This document shows, one piece after another, positions 35,051 through 43,004 of a DNA stretch of 64,000 nucleotides. Position numbers and translations under genes: made by a program. The notes under the pieces were generated by a model. It did not search any database and had not been told where the DNA came from. It worked only from the letters and a program-made list of their open reading frames with translations. The stretch lies in the NCBI RefSeq assembly GCF_011398925.1, contig NZ_AP022842.1, positions 3,842,001 to 3,906,000 of the forward strand. Reading direction: 5' to 3'. This stretch comes from Bacillus sp. KH172YL63 (GTDB lineage Bacteria; Bacillota; Bacilli; Bacillales; Bacillaceae_B). Every line of letters begins with the position of its first letter. The stretch's first letter is position 1.

Positions 35051-37294
35051 TCACTGTCTTAATAAGCTTAATGGAACATGAGCAGCAAGAGTATTTTCTC
35101 CACCTAACAGGTAAAAGTGCTCAATGGAATTTCGCTTAAACACATTCAAGGTTGCATCAGGAATATCGTTAAAGCCTGTTAAAACCAATGAAGCGTTTAA
35201 CTTTGATGCCAATGCAGAACCAGACAGTGCATCTGGAAAAGCCCCCCCGTTGGAAACCATTATCGTCTTGGCCCCCGGCTGGAGTGTCTCCATTACCTTT
35301 ACAGCTGTTTCATATCGGTCCACCCCTGCAATCCTTGTAGCTTTTGGAAATGTTTGTTCAACGTTTTTTCCAATGACGTTCTCCCCACCTATAAGAGTTA
35401 TAGAACGGACTTGCTCAAGGACCTCTTGAGTTGAAGGAGGTATTTCATCTTTTTTTGTCAACAATATCGGGATACCATTTTTACCAGCTATCGAAGCGAC
35501 AGAGAGAGCATCCGGAAAAGTTTTTCCATTTACTAGAAATGCTTGATCTGAAGATGCCCCGATGTATTTGGCAATATTCACAGACGTTTCATAACGATCA
35601 CTTCCATCTATTCTGCTGACCTTTACGTCTAAATCTCTTATGGCTTCTGCAACCTCATCCGTGACAGCCGAAGTTCCACCTATAATAATTATCCTTTCAG
35701 CATCCAGTCTGACCAATTCCTTCTCTACACTACCTGGCAAGTGATTATGGTTCGTCAATAAAATGGGGGCCTTATATTTTCCTGCTAAAGGAGCGGAAGC
35801 AAGCGCGTCCGGGAAATCTTCTCCACTGGCAATGACAACTGTTTCAGATGATCCCCATCCTTCTTTCGAAATTTCGACCGATGTTTCAAACCTATCCTTT
35901 CCAGATAATCGTTCATAGGTTGGCCCATAAGATTTTTCTGAGATCTTTAAAGCGGGGTCGTTCTTCATCCACTTTGCCATCAAAGCCCAAGCAGCATGAT
36001 GGGCAACCCATTCCTCTCTACCATCATATGTATCCTCCATGTAAGAAGCATACGTATGTCCATCGGAATGTCGATTTTGCATATCTAATACTTTCTGAGC
36101 GTGTAACGGTTCCCAGTATGAGCCACCTCTACTTAAAGATGAATCAAACTCAAACACATCTGCAAAGATATCAAGAGTTGCAAACTGCATTCTTCTATCT
36201 GTACCCCAATCATTTCCTTGAGGATAGTAAATATCTGATGAGTTTTGTTTATAAATTGTTCCGCCCGCCCCCTCAAAAGGTGGACTTGAAAAAGAATGTT
36301 CCACATAGGCACCATAAACAAGGTCAGAGTTAAAAAAAGCAGCTTCCGGTGTTGCCATGCCCGCCAGTGTATAATGAATTCCTGAAGTATTATTGAATGC
36401 GATGAACTCCATATAATCAGGATGTATAAATCCATGGTTCACAACAGTTCCATCATCATTAATATTACTCCCTTTAACCCATTCTCTTACCTCTTTCCCG
36501 TTAACCACCTCACTATTGGTAAGGTCCATAGGGGTTGCTGCTGAAGACACCATGAGCTCAATATTTTTATTCATCCAGGCATGCCAATTTTGATGCTCCG
36601 GCATCATGGCTGTAGCTAACTGTAACAATTGTGCGTTCCAAGCATTCTCCTCGGCTTTTGTATCTCCAGGAAAAAGCACTTCTCCTCCTGCGTTTTTCCA
36701 ATAAGGCACTTTATAATCAATAAAACGATTGGCTTCGTACTCAACCATTTTGCGAACATATTCTTGATTTTCTTTAGATAAGTCGTCCCATATTAACCAT
36801 CCGCCAAAGCCCGCAAAATATGCCCAATGAGCCGATTGCCATCTATTTCCCCAACCATTTTGTGAATTCGCCCGATGATGAAAAGCCAGAGAAGAAACAA
36901 GCTGCGAAGTATGATCTATCGCTTCACTCTCAGGTACGCCAATATAGGAAGGATTATATACTTTAAAAGATAAGGAAGTCGCAAGCCCAAGTGACATTGC
37001 TGCAGGATGGCGAATGTCACTCTCATCTCTACCTCCAAAATCAAGGTACCCTTTCCCTTGGTCATCAAAATTCTTCTCTTCATCCCACCATGTTGTCAAT
37101 CCATATTTATTCGTGTTCAATAATATCTTCTTAATTCTGGCAGAGTTCTCGTCGGTTGGATAACTTAAGGGATCTATACTTATAGATATAGGCTCTACCT
37201 CATTACTCGCTGCTGCAAAGCCTTTAATAGGATCGATACTCATAGAAACCATGAACAACACAGCTGATATTGTTATTCCTATCACCTTATTCAT
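35051..37294 (-). CDS. Unidentified alpha-helical probable enzyme with three CWB2 repeats
   Basis: This 747-residue secreted protein has a signal peptide at about 1-28. A 420-residue N-terminal domain with no motif I can name spans about 30-450, followed by three CWB2 repeats at about 455-747. The N-terminal part is helix-rich and dense in aromatics, His and acidic residues: NGWGNRWQSAHWAYFAGFGG, HPDYMEFIAFNN, GNDWGTDRRMQFATLDIFAD and EEWVAHHAAWALMAKW. Regular helical hairpins with a conserved aromatic cleft suggest an (alpha/alpha) toroid such as polysaccharide lyases or heparinase-like proteins have. That is an inference from pattern only. It heads the operon with the LRR protein and PIG-L deacetylase. 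The ribosome-binding site GAGGAG is a long 12 nt from the ATG. Confidence 0.75.
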   Translation of the reverse strand: MNKVIGITISAVLFMVSMSIDPIKGFAAASNEVEPISISIDPLSYPTDENSARIKKILLNTNKYGLTTWWDEEKNFDDQGKGYLDFGGRDESDIRHPAAMSLGLATSLSFKVYNPSYIGVPESEAIDHTSQLVSSLAFHHRANSQNGWGNRWQSAHWAYFAGFGGWLIWDDLSKENQEYVRKMVEYEANRFIDYKVPYWKNAGGEVLFPGDTKAEENAWNAQLLQLATAMMPEHQNWHAWMNKNIELMVSSAATPMDLTNSEVVNGKEVREWVKGSNINDDGTVVNHGFIHPDYMEFIAFNNTSGIHYTLAGMATPEAAFFNSDLVYGAYVEHSFSSPPFEGAGGTIYKQNSSDIYYPQGNDWGTDRRMQFATLDIFADVFEFDSSLSRGGSYWEPLHAQKVLDMQNRHSDGHTYASYMEDTYDGREEWVAHHAAWALMAKWMKNDPALKISEKSYGPTYERLSGKDRFETSVEISKEGWGSSETVVIASGEDFPDALASAPLAGKYKAPILLTNHNHLPGSVEKELVRLDAERIIIIGGTSAVTDEVAEAIRDLDVKVSRIDGSDRYETSVNIAKYIGASSDQAFLVNGKTFPDALSVASIAGKNGIPILLTKKDEIPPSTQEVLEQVRSITLIGGENVIGKNVEQTFPKATRIAGVDRYETAVKVMETLQPGAKTIMVSNGGAFPDALSGSALASKLNASLVLTGFNDIPDATLNVFKRNSIEHFYLLGGENTLAAHVPLSLLRQ

Positions 37295-37441
37295 TTCTAA
37301 TACACACTCCTCTATTTATTTCCTATTTTATATAGTAACATCTACAAAAAGAAAAATTATCTAATATACCGAATCACTTCCAGTGTATATACTACCATTA
37401 AAGTAAAATTATTACATGATTACATAAACCCAATATCACCC

Positions 37442-37469
37442 TTTAGAAATTTCCTATAAATGGTATAAT
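37442..37469 (+). promoter_or_regulatory. SigA-type promoter for the transglycosylase gene
   Basis: TGGTATAAT at 37461-37469 is a perfect extended -10. TTTAGA at 37442-37447 is a partial -35 with a 16-bp spacer. An AGGAGG ribosome-binding site at 37486-37491 and the ATG at 37498 follow. Confidence 0.65.
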
Positions 37470-37497
37470 GAAAGTATAATAACTTAGGAGGTAAATA

Positions 37498-39315
37498 ATG
37501 AAATTAGCAAAAAAAATGACTGCGATCTTATTGACCAGCGCAATATTCATACCTTTCCATAGTGAAGCCAAAGCAAGTTCATGTGAGGTAGATTCCCAAA
37601 ATTTAATAGAGATTAATAAGCTTTTAACAGATAAAGCTAAGGAATTTAGCATTCCTCCTGAAGTCGTGAAAGCCATTGCTTTACGTGAAAATGATACTTG
37701 GGATCAATCCAAAGTATCCGACGATGACGGAGACGGTCACCCAGACGGTATCGGTCTGATGCAGGTGACAGATACTGGGACCGGAGGTGTGCATTTCGAT
37801 AAAGACAAACTCAAGAATGACGTCTGTTACAATGTCGAAGCAGGATTAACTATCTTAGAAGACAAGTGGAGAAACAGCCCAATACCGGTCGTTAACCATA
37901 GTGAAAGAAATGTAATAGAAAACTGGTATTTTGCAATCATGGCCTATAATGGTATTGTGCCATCCAACAGTCCCATTGATAAAAGCGGAAATATAAATGA
38001 TGATGCGTATCAGAATGTAGTCTATGATTACATTGACAAATATAGCTTTCTAAGTGACTATCCATTAAAAAGATTAGCTTTCAAAGTTGGAGATTTTAGT
38101 TATGACCCAAATGATGGTCAATCCTTCCGTTTTATTAAGAAAGAATTCACTGAAGGTAGAAAGTTAACTCGCTCAAGTTTGAACTTCAATGAAGAGAATA
38201 TTGCTACAACTGTTGATTCAGTAAACTTTTATATAGATTCACAAGGAATCAATAAAGCTGGCACTCTTTCCAAAAACACTTTGGTCGATGTTCTTGACGA
38301 GAAACATAATACCCAGGAAAAAGGGTTCACGAGTGATAGACATTGGGTCCGTTACAATGTAAAGGTTCTCGATGGCTCAAACAGGGTGGGGTATGTTGCA
38401 TCCTCCTATCTACAACCTGTGACTTCTAGAATTTCTGGAAATACAAGATATGATACGGCAGTAGAAATTTCAAAAGAAGGATGGTTTGAAGGTGCAGAAA
38501 CAGTGGTCATCGCTGTAGGCGATAATTTTCCAGACGCACTTGCAGGCACTACTATTGCCCAATCATACAATGCGCCCATTTTGTTGACCGAAAGTAAAAA
38601 ACTCAATAACAAGACAAAAAATGAGGTGAAACGACTGAAAGCTAAACATGCGATCATCTTAGGGGGAGCTTCCGCGGTCTCCGCAGAGGTTGAAAAAACA
38701 CTCGAAAATTTAGGGTTGGACACACAACGCCTTTCAGGAAGCGATCGTTACCGCACAGCTATTGATGTAGCAAAACATCTTAGCCAAAAACAAACAAGCA
38801 ACAAAGCGATTCTTGCAACGGGAGCAAATTTCCCAGATTCGTTAGCCATTGCGCCTTATGCAGCTGAAAACGGAATTCCTATTTTCCTTTCAAATCAAGA
38901 TAAGGATTCTATTGATTCAGAAACTCTTAAACTTCTGAATCAGAAAGAAGAAGTCCTCATTGTAGGAGACAAAGGTGTTGTCAGCGAGAAAATAGTAAAT
39001 AGTATCAGAACTAAAACGACTAGAATTGGTGGTAAAGACCGCTACGACACAGCAAAAAAAATCATTGAACAATTGGATCTTGGTCAACATGATGCTTATG
39101 TTGCTACAGGACTAAATTTTGCTGATGCTTTAACTGGTGCTTCGCTGGCAGGAAAGCGTCAAAGCCCCATTCTCTTTTCTAAAGAAAAGGAACTCCCCTC
39201 TTCTATGAATCAGCTCATTCGCAATAGGAAGTTCTCTAACCTTACTATTCTTGGTGGAGTAGACGTTGTAGGCACAGACAACGCCCTGGCTAATGCCGCT
39301 AACACAGCTTGGTAA
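37498..39315 (+). CDS. Lytic transglycosylase (SLT)-like protein with SH3-like linker and three CWB2 repeats
   Basis: This 605-residue secreted protein has a signal peptide at about 1-26. A goose-type/SLT lysozyme-like domain spans about 35-185: the catalytic glutamate in AIALRENDTW near residue 64, the GLMQVT motif near 89, NVEAGLTIL near 115 and MAYNG near 147. Between the glutamate and GLMQVT it carries SDDDGDGHPDGIG, an EF-hand-like calcium loop. An SH3-like beta region follows at about 225-308, then three CWB2 repeats at 310-605. It would cut the glycan strand between MurNAc and GlcNAc, complementing the amidase and NlpC enzymes nearby. Ribosome-binding site and promoter are both clear. 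Confidence 0.85.
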   Translation: MKLAKKMTAILLTSAIFIPFHSEAKASSCEVDSQNLIEINKLLTDKAKEFSIPPEVVKAIALRENDTWDQSKVSDDDGDGHPDGIGLMQVTDTGTGGVHFDKDKLKNDVCYNVEAGLTILEDKWRNSPIPVVNHSERNVIENWYFAIMAYNGIVPSNSPIDKSGNINDDAYQNVVYDYIDKYSFLSDYPLKRLAFKVGDFSYDPNDGQSFRFIKKEFTEGRKLTRSSLNFNEENIATTVDSVNFYIDSQGINKAGTLSKNTLVDVLDEKHNTQEKGFTSDRHWVRYNVKVLDGSNRVGYVASSYLQPVTSRISGNTRYDTAVEISKEGWFEGAETVVIAVGDNFPDALAGTTIAQSYNAPILLTESKKLNNKTKNEVKRLKAKHAIILGGASAVSAEVEKTLENLGLDTQRLSGSDRYRTAIDVAKHLSQKQTSNKAILATGANFPDSLAIAPYAAENGIPIFLSNQDKDSIDSETLKLLNQKEEVLIVGDKGVVSEKIVNSIRTKTTRIGGKDRYDTAKKIIEQLDLGQHDAYVATGLNFADALTGASLAGKRQSPILFSKEKELPSSMNQLIRNRKFSNLTILGGVDVVGTDNALANAANTAW

Positions 39316-39331
39316 AGTAATGTTCATACAG

Positions 39332-39367
39332 AAAAGGGATCATCTTTAAATAAAGGTGATCCCTTTT
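39332..39367. terminator. Terminator after the transglycosylase gene
   Basis: A 16-bp stem with a single G-T pair (39332-39347 with 39352-39367) and a 4-nt loop lies 17 bp after the stop, with a T-rich 3' arm on the plus strand. Confidence 0.85.
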
Positions 39368-39530
39368 CTATAGACCGATGCACCAGACACATCCATCGCA
39401 AGACCCGATTGATGCTCGTTGTAACCGATATACTCTGGTATTCGCACATCTCTTTTTATCAATGGTCTTATTAGGATAGAGAAAGCAATAAAAACGTATG
39501 GGCAAACCCATACGTCTTTCATCATTCATA

Positions 39531-40661
39531 CTATTCTCTTGTATACAGCTTTATATATTCATTAGACACAGCATCCCAATTAAACTGCTTAGATTCATAT
39601 ACACATTTTGCAGACATCTCATCATAGTTTTGCGTGATTTTCTTTATTGCTTCAGTAATCGTCTCACTTTGATCAGGATCTACAGAATAACCTACCTCAC
39701 CTTCTTTAAAGAAGCCGTCTATTCCTTGTTCATACGAATAGATGACTGGCAACCCTCGGGACATCGCTTCAATGTATACAAGTCCAAAGGTTTCCCTGTA
39801 GGATGGCATAACAAAGATATCTGATTGATTCATGATAGATTGTATTTTCGCCTGATCTTTTACATATCCATGAAATACGACATGATCTTGGATGCCTAAC
39901 TCTTTGCATAGGTCCTTATTTTGGATTTCCAGCGGACCATTTCCAACAACCTCCAAAGAAGCATTAACTCCATCTTTTATCAATTTCTCACAGGCTTTAA
40001 TAACGGTACCCAGGTTTTTATTTTCATCGATCAAACCTATGAAGAGTAGTCTTACGTTACTCGATTCCTTTATGCGTCCCTCTGAGAGAGCTTGATCGTG
40101 CCAGTAATCATCGGCACCATTCGGTATAACATGGCATTTCTCCCGGATTTCCGATAAAACCTTTTCTGGCAGGAGATCAAGGGTTTTTTGTTTATACGCA
40201 TGTGAAATGAAAACGACCGCTTTTGCATTCTTTAATATCTTGTACATAAATGGTCTTAAGTGAATCGCATACTTGTAGAAGAAATTAATATCTGTGTTCC
40301 GGACACTTACTATATAATCCGTGCCATACTTTTTATGAAGCTTATAAGCCGTTCCACCATCACTGAATACCGTGTGAGCGTGAATAAAGTCAATTTCTTT
40401 GGGGTCGAGGGACTTCTCTATCTCTTTCATCTGCTTAGAAATCTTGTTGTGATACAAGAACTTATCATGTTTTTTCACGATATTTTTATAATAATAGTGA
40501 ACCGTTTGATACTCCAGGGGTAATTGATTACTCCCGCTATGCTCTTCATCTTTTATTGGCACAAATACATCTTGTTCAATACGCTTATTCGCCAACCTTT
40601 TGAATAAGTTCATATACAACTTATTTCCAATGTAATATGAGCAAATATGTAAAAGCCTCAT
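39531..40661 (-). CDS. Family 4 glycosyltransferase
   Basis: This 376-residue GT-B enzyme has an N-terminal MRLLHICSYYIGNKLYMNLF acceptor region, then DFIHAHTVFSDGGTAYKLH. The C-terminal donor site contains YRETFGLVYIEAMSRGLPVI (EX7E region). I start it at the ATG at 40661; the longer frame starts at 40703 without a ribosome-binding site and inside a hairpin. The site AAGGGTG before 40661 is modest. It lies downstream of the UDP-HexNAc dehydrogenase gene, so it may use the uronic amino sugar that enzyme makes. Confidence 0.8.
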   Translation of the reverse strand: MRLLHICSYYIGNKLYMNLFKRLANKRIEQDVFVPIKDEEHSGSNQLPLEYQTVHYYYKNIVKKHDKFLYHNKISKQMKEIEKSLDPKEIDFIHAHTVFSDGGTAYKLHKKYGTDYIVSVRNTDINFFYKYAIHLRPFMYKILKNAKAVVFISHAYKQKTLDLLPEKVLSEIREKCHVIPNGADDYWHDQALSEGRIKESSNVRLLFIGLIDENKNLGTVIKACEKLIKDGVNASLEVVGNGPLEIQNKDLCKELGIQDHVVFHGYVKDQAKIQSIMNQSDIFVMPSYRETFGLVYIEAMSRGLPVIYSYEQGIDGFFKEGEVGYSVDPDQSETITEAIKKITQNYDEMSAKCVYESKQFNWDAVSNEYIKLYTRE

Positions 40662-40689
40662 TTTATAACACCCTTGCTTAGAAATGATA

Positions 40690-40720
40690 CGAATCGAATT
40701 CATAACATGAATTCGATTCG
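40690..40720. repeat. Perfect 14-bp inverted repeat
   Basis: CGAATCGAATTCAT and its exact reverse complement are separated by three bases, 17 bp after the stop of the dehydrogenase gene. It may be a terminator or processing hairpin, but no strong T-tract follows on the minus strand, so read-through into the glycosyltransferase gene is possible. Confidence 0.75.
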
Positions 40721-40737
40721 CTTAGACAATAATGATT

Positions 40738-42051
40738 TTACAAACTCCAGTACGTATATCCTTCTTGCTCACAATCTTTTCGGTTAAGAACGCTTTTCAC
40801 ATCTACAATCACTTTCTGTTCGTTTGCATACAAGTTATTAAAGAAATCTAGGGTATACTCCTCTTTAAATACTTTATGAGCTACAGCAAGTACAATGCCA
40901 TTTAAGTCCTTGAGTTCTTCTTTCTCAACCAATTCAATATTATATTCTCTGAGCACTTCTTCTTTATCAGCCACAGGGTCATGAACCAACACTTCGATTC
41001 CAAAATCCTCCAGTTCTCTGATAATGTCAATTACTTTAGTATTTCTAACATCTGGACAATCTTCTTTGAAAGTTAAGCCAAGCACAGCCACTCTGCTTCC
41101 TTTCACAGGTTGCTCTGCTTTGATCAGCTTTTTGATGATGTTACTTGCTACATACTTACCCATGTCATCATTGATTTTTCTTCCTGCCAATATAATTTGT
41201 GAGTGATAACCTAACTGCTCAGCTTTATATGTGAAGTAATAAGGATCTACCCCAATACAATGTCCTCCTACAAGTCCAGGAGTGAATTTTAAGAAATTCC
41301 ACTTTGTACCTGCAGCTTCAAGGACAGCATTTGTATCAATATCCATTTTATTAAATACCATTGCAAGTTCATTCATGAAGGCAATATTAATATCTCGCTG
41401 TGAGTTCTCAATCACCTTTGCCGCTTCAGCAACTTTAATTGATTCTGCCCTGTAGACGCCGGCTTCAATGATTGCTCCATAAACGTTTGAAACAATATCA
41501 AGGGTTTCTGCATCCGAACCTGAAACAATTTTAATGATTTTTGTTAAAGTATTAACTTTATCTCCCGGATTGATGCGTTCTGGAGAGTAACCCACCGTGA
41601 AGTCAACACCAAAAGTTAATCCTGATTCTTTCTCAAGAATCGGTATACATACCTCTTCTGTAGTACCCGGATAAACCGTAGATTCAAATACAACTACAGA
41701 CCCTTTTGATAAATTCTTTCCTACTATTTCACTTGCCCCGATAACAGGTGTGAGGTCAGGTGTCTTATCACTATTGATTGGCGTAGGCACTGCCACTACA
41801 TGAAATTTACAATCTTTCAGGTTTTGTCCATCATTTGTGAAATGAATGGTAGTGTTTTTTACTTCCTCGTCTCCCACTTCATTCGTGACGTCGATCCCAT
41901 TGATGTATTTTTCTAATTTGTTGGTATTTACGTCGAAACCAACCACTTTAAATTTTCTTGCGAATTCAATAGCTAACGGAAGGCCAACATATCCTAAACC
42001 AATGACAGAAATTTTTTCTTCTTTATTTTGCAACTTCGTAAACAAATCCAT
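40738..42051 (-). CDS. Nucleotide-sugar dehydrogenase (UDP-HexNAc 6-dehydrogenase, TviB/WbpO type)
   Basis: This 437-residue enzyme is of the UDP-glucose/GDP-mannose dehydrogenase family. The Rossmann motif VIGLGYVGLPLA lies at residues 16-27, STVYPGTTEE near 123, YSPERINPGDK near 154, the catalytic cysteine in GGHCIGVDPYY near 260, and GLTFKEDCPDVRNTK near 320. The GHCIGVDPYY signature and the YSPERINPG segment are typical of enzymes oxidising UDP-GlcNAc, UDP-GalNAc or UDP-ManNAc, unlike the UDP-glucose enzyme TuaD at 9255. The product would be a HexNAc uronate for a wall or capsular polymer. The precise substrate cannot be read from sequence alone. Confidence 0.85.
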   Translation of the reverse strand: MDLFTKLQNKEEKISVIGLGYVGLPLAIEFARKFKVVGFDVNTNKLEKYINGIDVTNEVGDEEVKNTTIHFTNDGQNLKDCKFHVVAVPTPINSDKTPDLTPVIGASEIVGKNLSKGSVVVFESTVYPGTTEEVCIPILEKESGLTFGVDFTVGYSPERINPGDKVNTLTKIIKIVSGSDAETLDIVSNVYGAIIEAGVYRAESIKVAEAAKVIENSQRDINIAFMNELAMVFNKMDIDTNAVLEAAGTKWNFLKFTPGLVGGHCIGVDPYYFTYKAEQLGYHSQIILAGRKINDDMGKYVASNIIKKLIKAEQPVKGSRVAVLGLTFKEDCPDVRNTKVIDIIRELEDFGIEVLVHDPVADKEEVLREYNIELVEKEELKDLNGIVLAVAHKVFKEEYTLDFFNNLYANEQKVIVDVKSVLNRKDCEQEGYTYWSL

Positions 42052-42469
42052 TTATAGGTCGCTCCTCACTCATGTTCAAGGTATCTTTCTTTTATGTTAA
42101 TTATCATTTTTCAAATCATTTATTGGTGCTTAAACTAGAATATTTCCATCTTAATTATACACAAAAATTCTCTATTGTCGCATTATATTACTATAAGTGT
42201 ATTTTGTCGAATCACCTGAACCCTGTTGGGGGAACAGTGCTGGAACATTGAAGAAATATTATTACCTTATTGATATTTTTGTCTGTTTTATAAGCAATTA
42301 TAAGTCGTATATACTAATGGGAAATAAATAAATAAATGACCCCGGTAAAATACCTGAGTTAATTCTTAGCAGCTTAGGCTCTTTTTTTAAAACTGTCCGA
42401 ATTATGGGGCATAGTTCAATCAATCAGACCGGTTCTTTTTTTTTGTTGAATCATCATGCAACTGCGCCA
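42052..42469. other. Intergenic region between the dehydrogenase and VanZ-like genes
   Basis: No gene was found in these 418 bp. Two T-rich runs occur at about 42383-42389 and 42434-42443 on the plus strand, without convincing stems. The dehydrogenase promoter should lie at the left end, but I cannot place it reliably. Confidence 0.4.
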
Positions 42470-42898
42470 TTACCCGCTCTGGACCTTTGAAGGGCTCTTC
42501 AAAAGCTTTTGTCCTACTGAATGAAAAATAAAATAAAGTGTTATGCCTAGCACATTATACCCTGCATCAAGGAGGCAGCCGGTCCTGGAGAAGAACAGCT
42601 GGGCGATTTCCGGACAAATACCAAAGACAGTCGATAATATAAATACAGCGGACGCCCTCTTGATGGCTGCATGACTGATGAGGGCAAAAAGAAAAAATGC
42701 GAGAATATGACCTGATTTTTGAGTGATATAGGCCGGACTATCAAAAGGGTAATGGTGAAAATCTAAAAAGCTCTTAAAATCAGGATCAGGATTCCATAAA
42801 AAGGACGGTCGTCCCTCCATGGAAAATTTCTTTATACTTTCAGTACAAGTAAGAATCAATATGAAAATACCATAGAATATAGACAATAAATGACGCAC
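42470..42898 (-). CDS. VanZ-like membrane protein
   Basis: This 142-residue protein has four transmembrane helices and the VanZ-type pattern: a periplasmic loop (PDPDFKSFLDFHHYPF), KSGHILAFFLFALISH, CPEIAQLFFSRTGCLLDAGYNVLG, then a last helix. VanZ-family proteins occur with glycopeptide resistance and polysaccharide loci; their biochemical function is not established. I start it at the GTG at 42898, 8 nt after AAAGGAGG, rather than at the upstream TTG that precedes the ribosome-binding site. Confidence 0.8.
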   Translation of the reverse strand: MRHLLSIFYGIFILILTCTESIKKFSMEGRPSFLWNPDPDFKSFLDFHHYPFDSPAYITQKSGHILAFFLFALISHAAIKRASAVFILSTVFGICPEIAQLFFSRTGCLLDAGYNVLGITLYFIFHSVGQKLLKSPSKVQSG

Positions 42899-42962
42899 TC
42901 CTGCTCCCTCCTTTAGGAGTAGGATGTACAAATCTACGTTATTCTAAAATAATCCCACAAAG

Positions 42963-42990
42963 AAAAGCCATCGAATACACGATGGCTTTT
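42963..42990 (-). terminator. Terminator after the 5'-nucleotidase gene
   Basis: An 11-bp perfect stem (AAAAGCCATCG paired with CGATGGCTTTT) with a 6-nt loop lies 14 bp beyond the stop, followed on the minus strand by CTTTG. Confidence 0.85.
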
Positions 42991-43004
42991 CCTGTTAATT
43001 TATT

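Noticed and set aside
42380..42450. Terminators at the T-rich runs near the VanZ-like gene
   Set aside because: The T-runs are on the plus strand, where no gene ends, and lack stable stems before them.
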